NCBI GenBank assembly: GCA_963778225.1
Contig: CAVZTR010000002.1
Coordinates: forward strand, 186,001 to 250,000
Origin: JAGVSR01 sp963778225
Lineage (GTDB): Bacteria > Pseudomonadota > Alphaproteobacteria > Rhizobiales > Hyphomicrobiaceae
Direction of reading: 5' to 3'
Length of the DNA stretch: 64,000 nt
Position 1 is the first letter of the stretch, and each line of letters starts with the position of its first letter. The notes under the pieces were generated by a model that was given only the letters and a program-made list of their open reading frames with translations, made no database searches and was not told the origin of the DNA. The position numbers and the translations under genes are program-made. This document shows positions 1 through 8,216 of this stretch, piece by piece.

Positions 1-66
1 GCAACATCTCAAGTGTGGAGGGCACTCTAAGTAGCCCGAGACGCTCGGGCGATTGTCAGAACATCG

Positions 67-577
67 TCATTGTTCCACACCTGCTGAGGCCGCAACCCAT
101 TCGGCCAAGACGGGGCCGATACACGCTCCATCGTGGCGGCCTGCCGCCAGTACCGTGCGCGCGAACAGCGTTTGTTGGGCAGGGGGCAGGCGGCGGAACT
201 CGTGTTCAATGGCGGCTTGGCGCAAGAATTCGGCAAAGCGTAACGGCCCGTGGTATCAGGTTTAAGCATCAAGTTGCCCTGCTTCTTCTTCTCCTCGGTC
301 AACGCAAACACCGTCTCGCCCTCCTTAATCGTCTCGACGACCTTTAGTTGGTCGAGATCTCCGGATCAACGGCCGTCGGATCGGCCGACAAGATCAGGAG
401 GTCAGCGAGCTTGCCCACCTCGATCGAGCCCTTCGTGGCCTCTTCAAAGTGCGCGTAGGCCGACCACAGCGACATCGACTTCAACGCGGTGATCACATCC
501 ACGCGCTGATCCGGTCCTATAATGTCGGTTCTCGGTCTCCGAGGGACACGAGTACGATCACCTGGAACGGTGGAACG
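67..577 (-). pseudogene. Amidohydrolase (YtcJ-like) C-terminal remnant, frameshifted
   Basis: The minus strand reads as the C-terminal third of a YtcJ-type metal-dependent amidohydrolase, but in three different frames. The first part (577 down to about 345) contains GPDQRVDVITALKSM and KGSIEVGKLADLLILSADP, typical of the family's C-terminal end. The reading then shifts near 344-350 into KVVETIKEGETVFALTEE, and again near 245 into a frame reading AEFLRQAAIEHEFRRLPP that ends at a TGA at 67-69. No metal-binding N-terminal region is present. The family call comes from recalled sequence resemblance and the frameshifts are read directly. It is a dead gene unless the assembly is wrong here. Confidence 0.6.
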
Positions 578-677
578 CATGGGCATGCGGTGACTTTCTT
601 CGAATCGCCAGCGATCCTCGGCCTCGTACCGCTCGATGAGCAAGACGCCATCTCCGAACGGATTAGAAGCGACCGTG

Positions 678-1455
678 CAGCAAAGCAGCGAAGGGCATCG
701 ATAACGAGCATATTATCCTCAGCTTGCTATCGAGTTGCGGACGGATCAGACACGATCCTGCGTTCCAAGCGTCACGTGCATATCGAAATCCAAGCTATCA
801 AAATTCCGCATTTCTGGCTCGAAGACCATATCAGAGTATTCATAAGCCACCGCGACACACACAAGAAGCTCGCACACGATCTTGCTGTAGAGTTGGAAGC
901 CTTCGGCTGTAGCGGCTTCGTTGCGCATGACACAATCGAGCCTGACACTGAGTGGCAGCAGGCAATTGAAAAGGGCTTGGCTCCTATGGAGGTGATGGTA
1001 GCCCTCATCACCGACGATCTTTTCGAGAGCGTATGGACGAATAGGAGATCGGGATTGCCCTCGGACGGGGCATTCCTGTCCTTTCCACAGGGTTGACGTC
1101 ATTGCACCACGAGGCTTTATTCAGGGGAAGCAAGCGATTTCTCGATGGAGAAGGAGATATCAAGCTCCTTTTTGAGAAGATTTCTAGGCGCGTTGGTCAC
1201 GACCGAGTTCGCGAGCCGCAGTTGGTGTCAAGGTTCATTGCGTCCCGGAGCTTCACCGAGGCCCGATGGAGGTTCGATCGGCTTACCCAATTCGGACCAT
1301 GCGATCCTGTGGAAGCGGGACGTATCATCAAAGCATACGAGGATGACCCGGCCAGCTGTCGGCATGTTACTATTTGAATAACGAAAATCAGCTGATCAAC
1401 TATCTGTCGCGCTCCACCGGCAAGCAATACGAGCGAACCAGGAATGGAATCTGTC
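678..1455 (+). pseudogene. TIR-domain protein, frameshifted remnant
   Basis: The frame starting near 678 reads AKQRRASIT, then PHFWLEDHIRVFISHRD, FVAHDTIEPDTEWQ and VALITDDLFESVWTN, the pattern of bacterial TIR proteins. The Glu-Trp of the usual 'IEP..EW' motif is present. At about 1043 the frame slips by one base; the next frame gives EIGIALGRGIPVLS, which completes the TIR fold, and an alpha-helical C-terminal part (FIASRSFTEA, AGRIIKAYEDD). Near 1360 it slips again into YLNNENQLINYLSRSTGK. Both shifts fit single-base losses. Bacterial TIR domains often degrade NAD in anti-phage systems; that role is family knowledge. No start codon with a good ribosome site is visible. It is probably a dead defence gene. 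Confidence 0.65.
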
Positions 1456-1603
1456 GAGAAGCCGTAGCCAATCAAACCCGATCGACTTCCGTCAACAGCA
1501 TGTCTCATTTCCAACCCACTGCGACAGAGAAAGCTTGTAGCTCTCGTGAACGTCGCCGAGGCTAGTAGCCAAGGTCCGCTTCTGTATAAAAGCCACGACC
1601 TGT

Positions 1604-1632
1604 CCACCCCTCCCCGCGAGGGGGAGGGGTGG
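1604..1632. repeat. 12-bp perfect palindrome, REP-like hairpin
   Basis: A perfect 12-bp stem (1604-1615 with 1621-1632) encloses a GCGAG loop. It lies just downstream of the minus-strand oxidoreductase stop and has no T tract. G/C-only palindromes of this look are scattered in many alphaproteobacterial intergenic regions, so it may be a dispersed element or an mRNA 3'-end stabiliser. Apart from it, I see nothing convincing between about 1456 and 1659. Confidence 0.55.
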
Positions 1633-1659
1633 GCAAGGCTTGCAGGTGTGGGTTGGCCG

Positions 1660-3816
1660 TTACTCCGCGGCGGCCATGGCGGGCTGGTTGACGCGGCTGA
1701 CTTCGACCAGGTTGTCCGAGAACGTCGGCGCGCGGCCGAGGCCGCAGTGGGCGTCGGACGAGATCGAGTTGACGGAGCCGTCGGTCCGGTTGAGCGAGCG
1801 CCAGTAGCCGAGCGTCGCCACGACGATGCCGGGGTTCACGTCGTCGGTGACTCTCGCGACGCCCGTGAAGTCGCCACGATCGTTGTAGACGCGGACGGGA
1901 TCGCCTTCCTTGATGTTGCGCTTCTCCGCATCGAGCGGCGAGATCAGAACGTACTGCTCGCCCTGCGCTTTGATCTTGTGCTCCTCGTTGGCGTAGCACG
2001 AGTTCAGGAACGCGTGGCTCTTCGGCGAGATGATGTTCAGCGAATAGAGCTTGGCGCGTTCGGGGTTGGTCTCGGGTGCTTCACGGTTCGGGATGTAGCC
2101 GGGCAGCGGATCGACGGGTGAGCCGTCCTGGTCGCCCTCGTACATGGCGCGGAAGGGACCGGCGACGAAGTTCTTCGCGTCGTGCAGCAGGAATTCGACC
2201 TTGCCGGATGGCGTCGGGAACTTGCCCTCTTTGTGCGGCGTGCGCGTATCGGCCGAGCCGACGTCGATTTTGTAGTACCCGTGTTTCTTGAAGTACTCCA
2301 TGTCGATGCCGGCCATCTTGGGATCGTCCCAATTGATGTAATGGGCGGCCAACTCGCTGTCGGTCATTTTGAAGACCGGATCATCGAAGCCCATTTCCTT
2401 CGCCAGCAGGCGCCACATGTCGCTCGTGGGGCGCGCTTCGCCCGGCGGTTCGACGGCCTTCTGATTGTAGGTGAAGTAGAAATGGCCCCACGACCACATC
2501 ATGTCTTCGGCTTCGCCGGCCATGGCGTTCGGGAGGACGATGTCGGCGTACTTCGCGGTGTCGGTCATGAAGTGTTCGGCGACGACCGTGAACAGGTCTT
2601 CGCGCTTCAGACCCTTGACGATCTTGTTGGTCTCGGGGGCCTGTGACACGGGGTTGGTGCAATAGACGAAGAGCGACTTCAGCGGCGGATCGAGACCCAT
2701 TTCGCCGGTGAGCGCCGCACCCAGGCGCAGGTTGTTGATGGCGCGGGTGCCGGGCTTGATCCAGTCGCCGCGCGAGACCTTGGCCCAATCGACGGGGAAG
2801 TCCCACAGCGGCATCTGGAGGAGGCCGCCGCCGACGTGCTTCCACGAGCCGACGAGGGCGGGCAGCGCACAGACGGCGCGGATCGCCTGGCCGCCGCCGG
2901 CGTGGCGTTCCAGCGCGACGCCGATGCGGATGACCGAGGGCTGCGCGGTTGCGAATTCTTTCGCAAACTTCCGGATTTCGTCGGCTTTGACGCCCGTGAC
3001 CTTCTCCACGTATTCGGGAGAGAACTCGGCGGAGCGATACTTCAGTTCCGGATATCCGTAGGTGTGCTTGTCGACCCATTCCTGATCGACGAGGCCTTGC
3101 GCGATGATCGAGTGGATGAAGCCCATCGCAAGCGCGCCATCGGTGCCGGGCTTGGGACAGATGTGCCAGTCGGCGGCTTTGGCGGTGCGCGACCTGAACG
3201 AGTCGATGACGACGACCTTGGCGCCCCGCTTCTGTGCTTCAAGCACGAAGGGCCAATGGTGAAGGTTGGTCGAGATGGAGTTGCAGGCCCAGATGACGAT
3301 GAACTTCGCATGCACGAAGCTTTCGGGATCAACGCCGCCCGTCGGGCCGACGGTGAGGAGCCATGCGGTGGACGATCCCGACGCGCAGAACGTCTTTTCG
3401 TTCACCGTGGTGCCGAGGCGATTGAAGAAGGGGTCGCCGGAGTTGATGCCTTGCACGAGGCCCATGTTGCCCAGATAGCTGTAGGGCATGATCGCCTGGC
3501 TGCCGTGTTCGGCGATGATCTCGCGCCAGCGGCGGCCGATTTCGGAGACGGCTTCTTCCCAGGTGATGCGCTCCCACTGGCCGGAACCCTTTGGACCTTT
3601 GCGGCGGAGGGGATAGAGCAGGCGATCGGGGTTGGCGTGGTGGTCGTGGAAGTCCTTGAGCTTCACGCAGAGACCACCGCGCGTCATGGGATGGTCCTTG
3701 TTGCCGCGCACATCGACGAGTTTGCCGTCGCGGACTTCATAGACCATCGAGCAGGTGTCGGGGCAGTCGTGCGGGCACGCGCCGTGGAACACCTCGGACT
3801 TCAACTGCTCGTTCAT
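1660..3816 (-). CDS. Molybdopterin-dependent oxidoreductase with 4Fe-4S cluster
   Basis: This is a 718-residue member of the DMSO reductase/formate dehydrogenase superfamily, which transfers electrons at a bis-molybdopterin guanine dinucleotide cofactor. Cysteines C14, C18, C22 and C50 (CPHDCPDTC, then GGLC) form the expected N-terminal [4Fe-4S] site. The C-terminal part (INKDG-like VLISPLDAEKRNIKEGD) is the molydop-binding beta-barrel. There is no twin-arginine signal, so it is probably cytoplasmic. The start at 3816 is chosen because GGAGAGG lies about 7 bases upstream; a longer frame to 3936 lacks family similarity. The molybdenum ligand is probably near FCASGSSTAW but cannot be fixed by eye. 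No partner subunits are adjacent, so the substrate is unknown. Confidence 0.88.
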   Translation of the reverse strand: MNEQLKSEVFHGACPHDCPDTCSMVYEVRDGKLVDVRGNKDHPMTRGGLCVKLKDFHDHHANPDRLLYPLRRKGPKGSGQWERITWEEAVSEIGRRWREIIAEHGSQAIMPYSYLGNMGLVQGINSGDPFFNRLGTTVNEKTFCASGSSTAWLLTVGPTGGVDPESFVHAKFIVIWACNSISTNLHHWPFVLEAQKRGAKVVVIDSFRSRTAKAADWHICPKPGTDGALAMGFIHSIIAQGLVDQEWVDKHTYGYPELKYRSAEFSPEYVEKVTGVKADEIRKFAKEFATAQPSVIRIGVALERHAGGGQAIRAVCALPALVGSWKHVGGGLLQMPLWDFPVDWAKVSRGDWIKPGTRAINNLRLGAALTGEMGLDPPLKSLFVYCTNPVSQAPETNKIVKGLKREDLFTVVAEHFMTDTAKYADIVLPNAMAGEAEDMMWSWGHFYFTYNQKAVEPPGEARPTSDMWRLLAKEMGFDDPVFKMTDSELAAHYINWDDPKMAGIDMEYFKKHGYYKIDVGSADTRTPHKEGKFPTPSGKVEFLLHDAKNFVAGPFRAMYEGDQDGSPVDPLPGYIPNREAPETNPERAKLYSLNIISPKSHAFLNSCYANEEHKIKAQGEQYVLISPLDAEKRNIKEGDPVRVYNDRGDFTGVARVTDDVNPGIVVATLGYWRSLNRTDGSVNSISSDAHCGLGRAPTFSDNLVEVSRVNQPAMAAAE

Positions 3817-4009
3817 TGCGATTCCTCTCCAGATCTTTGTTGTGTGCGCTGGGCGATGCCAGGCTTCCGTGCCGCATCGAGGCGGACCGGTCGTCAAAAG
3901 GTGCGTCACTCTGGCATTGATCGGTTGATCCGGCAATCTTGATTGGCGTCAGTCCGGAGTTGTCCGGATGGCGCGATATCGGAATGGCGATAGCTGATAT
4001 TTGGGCGCG

Positions 4010-5065
4010 TTATGGCAGGGCGTCGCGATAGATGTGCGTGCGGCCCTGGGCATCGCGGAGTTCGCAGCCGTCTGCCGTCAGGCGGACATCCGCTGACAGG
4101 AGGGACACTTTCCCGAACGCGCCTGGAAGATCGAGGACGTAGTCGGGCCGGGCGAGGCCGGAGAGCCGGCGGTGCAGATCGCGAATGAGGGCGATGCCGC
4201 GGGCGACGGAAACGCGGAAATGTCCAGTGCCCGGCGCTAGATCGCCGTGGTGGACGTAGTAGGGAACGACGCGCGCCTCGACCAAGTCGCGCATGAGGGC
4301 CTCGAGAGTGGCCGTATCGTCATTGATGCCGCGCAACAGGACGGTCTGGCTGACGAGCGGGATGCCGGCGCGGGAGAGGCGGGCGAGGGCGGCGCGGGCG
4401 TCCGGTGTCAGTTCGCGCGGGTGGTTGGTGTGGAGACCGACAACGACGGTTTTGGACGTATCGCTGAGTGCGGAGACGAAGCTGTCCGTCACCATGGAGG
4501 GGGCGACGACGGGTACGCGGGTGTGCCAGCGGACGATCTTGACGTGCGGGATGGTGTCGAGGGCCTGCATCAGCGCGCGGATGCGGCGCTCGGAGAGCAT
4601 AAAGGGATCGCCGCCTGTCAGAATGACCTCCCAGACGGCGGGTGTGGCGCGAATGTAGTCGAGTGCGGCTGTCAGTTCGGCGTCGGTGAGGTTGTGGCCG
4701 GCATCGGGGCCGACCATCTCGCGGCGGAAACAGAAGCGGCAGTAAACCGGGCAGACGCCCACGATCTTCAGGAGCACGCGGTCGGGGTAGCGGTGCACGA
4801 GGCCGGGCACAGGGCTCTTGGCGTGATCGCCGATCGGGTCGGCGTGCTCAGCAGCGTGGGTGATGAGTTCGGCGGCGCTGGGAACGAATTGGCGGGCGAT
4901 TGGGTCGGCAGGATTATTCGCCTCGATGAGGGCTGACATCGTGGGCGTGATGGCGACGGCGTAGCGTTCGGCCACGGCCGCAAGGATCTCGGCGTGTGCG
5001 GGCGCTGCCAATCCGGCCGACACGAGATCGGTTGCGGAACGAATAGTTTTTTCGCGGGCCGTCAC
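4010..5065 (-). CDS. KamA-family radical SAM protein (lysine 2,3-aminomutase-like)
   Basis: A 351-residue radical SAM enzyme of the lysine 2,3-aminomutase family. The cluster motif CPVYCRFC (C105, C109, C112) binds the [4Fe-4S] that cleaves S-adenosylmethionine; LTGGDPF and RWHTRVPV are further family blocks. The family includes true aminomutases (about 415 residues) and the shorter EpmB enzymes that make beta-lysine for elongation factor P; the length here is nearer EpmB. No epmA or efp is adjacent, so the choice is open. I place the start at a GTG at 5065 because it overlaps the upstream stop as GTGA, which suggests coupled translation. A TTG at 5092 would give nine more residues. Confidence 0.82.
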   Translation of the reverse strand: MTAREKTIRSATDLVSAGLAAPAHAEILAAVAERYAVAITPTMSALIEANNPADPIARQFVPSAAELITHAAEHADPIGDHAKSPVPGLVHRYPDRVLLKIVGVCPVYCRFCFRREMVGPDAGHNLTDAELTAALDYIRATPAVWEVILTGGDPFMLSERRIRALMQALDTIPHVKIVRWHTRVPVVAPSMVTDSFVSALSDTSKTVVVGLHTNHPRELTPDARAALARLSRAGIPLVSQTVLLRGINDDTATLEALMRDLVEARVVPYYVHHGDLAPGTGHFRVSVARGIALIRDLHRRLSGLARPDYVLDLPGAFGKVSLLSADVRLTADGCELRDAQGRTHIYRDALP

Positions 5066-5550
5066 GTGAGCGGTCGAGGTTGCGGCGGCCAAGTCTCGGT
5101 GTCGTGATCGGGATGCTGGAATGACACGAGTTGTGCCAGGAAAGGGGCAGCGACGGAATCGGCCATCGTGTCCAGCGACGGCAGGGACGGGATGCCGTCC
5201 ACGTAGGGGATCTTGCCTTCGATGCCGAACTGCACGGTGGGCGGGATCTTTTCGGGGTGATCGAAGGCGGCGATGGACAGCGCAATGCCGTCGGGGGCTT
5301 CGTAGCTAAGGGGAGTCCCGCAGTTTTCGCAGAAGCCGCGCTTGACGAAGTTCGATGATGCGAAGTGTTTGGGTTGACCGCGCGTCCAGGTGAGCGTGGC
5401 GCCTTTGGTGTTCACGAGGGGCGCGAAGAATGCGCCGAATGCCTTCTGGCACATGCGGCAGTGGCAGACGGAGGCATCGGTGAGTTCGCCTTCGACGCGG
5501 AAGCGTATGGCGCCGCATTGGCAGCCGCCGGTCAGTACATTGTTTGTCAT
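5062..5550 (-). CDS. GFA-family (formaldehyde-activating-like) zinc protein
   Basis: A 162-residue protein of the GFA/CENP-V fold. The N-terminus carries GGCQCGAIRFRV followed by CHCRMCQK, and later GFCENCGTPLSY, the paired CxC and CxxC sets that bind zinc. The family is named for glutathione-dependent formaldehyde-activating enzymes, but most members have no proven reaction, so function is left open. The start at 5550 follows a GGAGG six bases upstream and lies 15 bases after the MoxR stop. Its own stop overlaps the next gene's GTG. MoxR, GFA and KamA genes therefore form a tight minus-strand operon whose shared purpose is not evident. Confidence 0.85.
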   Translation of the reverse strand: MTNNVLTGGCQCGAIRFRVEGELTDASVCHCRMCQKAFGAFFAPLVNTKGATLTWTRGQPKHFASSNFVKRGFCENCGTPLSYEAPDGIALSIAAFDHPEKIPPTVQFGIEGKIPYVDGIPSLPSLDTMADSVAAPFLAQLVSFQHPDHDTETWPPQPRPLT

Positions 5551-5564
5551 GGGGGCCTCCGGTC

Positions 5565-6410
5565 TCACTCGCCCTTGCGACGGCTCATGAAGGCGATGCG
5601 CTCAAAGAGGTGGACATCCTGCTCGTTCTTGAGGAGCGCGCCGGCCAGTGGCGGGATCAGCTTGCGGCTATCGGTTTCCTTCAAGGTTGCGAAGTCGATG
5701 TCTTCGGCAAGGAGAAGTTTCAGCCAGTCGATCAGTTCCGATGTGGAGGGCTTCTTCTTCAGGCCCGGCACGTCGCGCATGTCGTAAAAGATGCGCAGGG
5801 CTTCGGATACGAGGCGGCCCTTCAGGTTGGGAAAGTGCACGTCCACGATCTTTTGCATGGTGTCGGGATCGGGGAACTTGATGAAGTGGAAGAAGCACCG
5901 GCGCAGGAAGGCGTCGGGCAGTTCCTTTTCGTTGTTCGACGTGATGATCACGATCGGGCGCTGGGCGGCCTTGATGGTTTCGCCGGTCTCGTAGACGAAG
6001 AATTCCATGCGATCGAGTTCCTGCAACAGGTCGTTGGGGAACTCGATGTCGGCCTTGTCGATCTCGTCGATGAGCAGAATGGGGCGGCGGTCCATGATGA
6101 ACGCCTCCCAGAGCTTGCCCTTCTTGATGTAGTTGCGGATGTCCTTGACGCGCTCGTCACCGAGCTGGCTGTCGCGCAGGCGTGAGACGGCGTCATATTC
6201 GTAGAGACCCTGCTGGGCCTTTGTCGTTGATTTGATATGCCACTCGAGGATGGGCGCGCCCAGTGCGCGGGCGACCTCCAGGGCGAGGACCGTTTTGCCG
6301 GTGCCGGGTTCGCCCTTGATCAGCAGCGGACGCTCGAGCGTGATGGCGGCATTGACGGCGACCTTGAGGTCAGGGGTTGCGACGTAGTTTTTCGTGCCCT
6401 CGAATTTCAT
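5565..6410 (-). CDS. MoxR-family AAA+ ATPase
   Basis: A 281-residue AAA+ ATPase with Walker A GEPGTGKT (33-40) and Walker B ILLIDEID (111-118), followed by a sensor region (IITSNNEKELPDAF) and an arginine pair (FLRRC). MoxR ATPases act as chaperones for cofactor or metal insertion, usually with a von Willebrand A protein encoded next door. No such partner is present here: downstream lies the GFA gene, and upstream is more than 500 bases without a gene. Lack of the partner is the oddity. The gene starts the operon that continues into the GFA and KamA-like genes. Confidence 0.9.
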   Translation of the reverse strand: MKFEGTKNYVATPDLKVAVNAAITLERPLLIKGEPGTGKTVLALEVARALGAPILEWHIKSTTKAQQGLYEYDAVSRLRDSQLGDERVKDIRNYIKKGKLWEAFIMDRRPILLIDEIDKADIEFPNDLLQELDRMEFFVYETGETIKAAQRPIVIITSNNEKELPDAFLRRCFFHFIKFPDPDTMQKIVDVHFPNLKGRLVSEALRIFYDMRDVPGLKKKPSTSELIDWLKLLLAEDIDFATLKETDSRKLIPPLAGALLKNEQDVHLFERIAFMSRRKGE

Positions 6411-6520
6411 GAGTGGGTTCGCTGGTCCTGTTCCGGGGAAAACACTGCCTACCGTAGGGCCGTGTGTTGCGGGAGGAAAGGGGACCGAACGCCACCAGCG
6501 GGACTGCTGGGCGAATACTT

Positions 6521-6568
6521 AAGCTGGCGCCGCACACGGGAACCCCACCGTGTGCGGCGCCGGCTTTG
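6521..6568 (+). terminator. Strong intrinsic-terminator-like hairpin in a long gene-free region
   Basis: AAGCTGGCGCCGCACACGG pairs with CCGTGTGCGGCGCCGGCTT (14 perfect G/C-rich pairs, extended by a wobble and A/T pairs) around an eight-base loop. It is followed by TTTGTT on the plus strand, as expected of a Rho-independent terminator. No plus-strand gene lies just upstream, only the 5' end of moxR on the other strand. Either a small RNA ends here or the hairpin has another role. The rest of 6411-6982 holds the CtrA-type site and the dksA leader; I see no other gene in it. Confidence 0.55.
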
Positions 6569-6748
6569 TTCAGAGAGCCCTGCCCGTCATGGCCTCACGT
6601 CCCGTCGTGTTGGGAACGCCGAGACGTTGAGGCGCAAAAGGATACCGCGTGAGACGCGGATGGCGCTCGTCACAGAATTGCCGGGAGACGCGTAGCCCGC
6701 AAGGGTTGCCCCGTGACATCTGAACAACCATAGATTGCAGCTAAAGTG

Positions 6749-6764
6749 TTAAGCTGCGATTAAC
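6749..6764. promoter_or_regulatory. Full CtrA-type binding site upstream of dksA
   Basis: The sequence reads TTAAGCTGCGATTAAC, an exact TTAA-N7-TTAA(C) match to the consensus for the alphaproteobacterial cell-cycle regulator CtrA. It lies about 220 bases before the dksA start and 340 bases from the moxR start, in the divergent intergenic region. CckA, the kinase at the top of the CtrA phosphorelay, is encoded 5 kb away. Binding is inferred from the motif only. Confidence 0.5.
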
Positions 6765-6982
6765 GGTATGGGCGTGTGAGGGACGACTCCACACGTCGTC
6801 GCCGAACCAGAACCTCAAGTCTCGGAATTTACGAGCAAAATAAAAAGCAGGTGGCGCCAGCGCGGCTTGCCTTGACTCCGCCACCCGCCCGCGACAATAG
6901 CTGCGCCACTGCGCGGCCCCTTCTTCGAGTCCAGCGGGTCCGAGACGCAAAACGCGAGTGTGCCTCCAGCGGAGAACGGTCC

Positions 6983-7714
6983 ATGGGCAAACGCGATGAC
7001 AAATCAATGGGGACGAAGGCAGGAGCGGGCGCTCGGGCTAAGGCGCCTGCAGCCGGCAAAGCCCGTTCGGCTGTACCGGCTGAGCGCAACGTGAAGGGGC
7101 GGTCCGGGGCGGCCGCCAAGCCTGCTGTGAAAGCTGCTGCGAAAGGCGGCTCGAAGCCTGCCTCGAAGCCGGCTTCCACCAAGCCGTCGGTGTCTGCCGC
7201 ATCGAAGTCTGCTCCATCGGTCGCCACCAAGACGCGCGCAGTAACGAAAGCGGCGCAGAAACAGCCGGACAAGAAGCTCGTGGATCGGGCGAAAGCCTCC
7301 GCAATCGTATTGCCGCCGGATTACCGTCCGTCGGAAGACGAGCCGTTCATGAACGAATACCAGCGGCTCTATTTCCGCCAGAAGCTGATCAACTGGAAAG
7401 AAGACATCATCCGGCAAACTAAGGAGACGCTGGAGGGTCTGCACGAGGACAGCGTGCAGCATGCGGATCTCGCCGACCGTGCAACGTCGGAAACCGACCG
7501 TGCCTTGGAACTGCGCGCGCGCGACCGCCAGCGCAAGCTCATCTCCAAGATCGACGCGGCGCTTGCCCGGATCGAAGACGGCACGTACGGCTATTGCGAA
7601 GAGACGGGCGAGCCAATCGGCTTGAAGCGGCTTGATGCGCGGCCAATTGCGACGCTGTCTCTGGAAGCTCAGGAGCGGCACGAGCGGCGTGAGCGCGTGT
7701 ATCGGGAAGACTGA
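6983..7714 (+). CDS. dksA: DksA/TraR-family RNA polymerase-binding regulator with long basic N-terminus
   Basis: A 243-residue DksA-type protein, which binds the RNA polymerase secondary channel and, with ppGpp, tunes stable RNA and amino-acid promoters. The C-terminal part has the coiled-coil region (FRQKLINWKEDIIRQT) and the finger YGYCEETGEPIGLKRL with a single cysteine (C205), the usual alphaproteobacterial form that lacks a complete four-cysteine zinc site. The first ~110 residues are low-complexity Ala/Lys/Ser/Pro (KPAVKAAAKGGSKPASKPAS), making the protein well longer than the ~140-150 residues of typical DksA. The ATG at 6983 is chosen over an upstream frame because GGAG lies eight bases before it. 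Confidence 0.88.
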   Translation: MGKRDDKSMGTKAGAGARAKAPAAGKARSAVPAERNVKGRSGAAAKPAVKAAAKGGSKPASKPASTKPSVSAASKSAPSVATKTRAVTKAAQKQPDKKLVDRAKASAIVLPPDYRPSEDEPFMNEYQRLYFRQKLINWKEDIIRQTKETLEGLHEDSVQHADLADRATSETDRALELRARDRQRKLISKIDAALARIEDGTYGYCEETGEPIGLKRLDARPIATLSLEAQERHERRERVYRED

Positions 7715-7716
7715 CC

Positions 7717-7737
7717 CGTGCCCGGGGCACGTTCCGT
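7717..7737 (+). terminator. Hairpin downstream of dksA
   Basis: CGTGCCC and GGGCACG (7 bp) flank a single base, a few bases after the dksA stop, and are followed by TTCCGTTTC. The minimal loop would open to four or more bases in RNA. It is a plausible but weak intrinsic terminator. Confidence 0.4.
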
Positions 7738-7826
7738 TTCGAAGCAGCCATTAACGACCGCGCAATATTTGTAGCTCACACTGGCAGAATGTAACCGCAT
7801 CGTGCGGTGTTCTGGAGTGTGATTTT

Positions 7827-8120
7827 ATGCAGTCCATTTTGAAGTTCAGTGGCACGCATTGGTCGCGCAGCGCGATCGCATGGCTCGTCTTCGCGTTTGT
7901 GGTCCAGGGGCTTTCAGAAGCTGGCGCGGAATCGGCCGCTGCCCAGATCGCGGCATATAACGCGGCGGTCGCTCTGGGAGTGCTCAACGTCGCCGAACGG
8001 TCCGGAAACCACGGGCACTATCAAGTCGCAAAGGTGGCGATCAGCGACTTCAATTTGAGTGAACTCGATCCGGCAGTTTTTGCGGATCAAGATGGATCTG
8101 CGGCGACCGCACCTCGCTGA
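7827..8120 (+). CDS. Small hypothetical protein with N-terminal hydrophobic segment
   Basis: A 97-residue open frame not recognised as a known family. Residues 15-32 (SAIAWLVFAFVVQGLS) are hydrophobic after a basic start, which could be a signal peptide or single membrane anchor. The rest is polar and acidic toward the C-terminus. A GGAG about nine bases before the ATG supports translation, and the frame fills the gap between dksA and the convergent mechanosensitive channel gene. No paralogue is seen in the window. It may be spurious. Confidence 0.4.
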   Translation: MQSILKFSGTHWSRSAIAWLVFAFVVQGLSEAGAESAAAQIAAYNAAVALGVLNVAERSGNHGHYQVAKVAISDFNLSELDPAVFADQDGSAATAPR

Positions 8121-8216
8121 CGCGCGACTTAGCTTCGCCGTTTCATCCGGAAGTCTGGTTTCTGTTCGGGTTCAGGCTCCACGGCCGTGGTTTCGGGCTC
8201 GCGCGGCGGTGGCGCT

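Noticed and set aside
1197..1607. 136-residue minus-strand ORF opposite the TIR remnant
   Set aside because: No recognisable domain; the plus strand reading as TIR remnant explains most of the region better.
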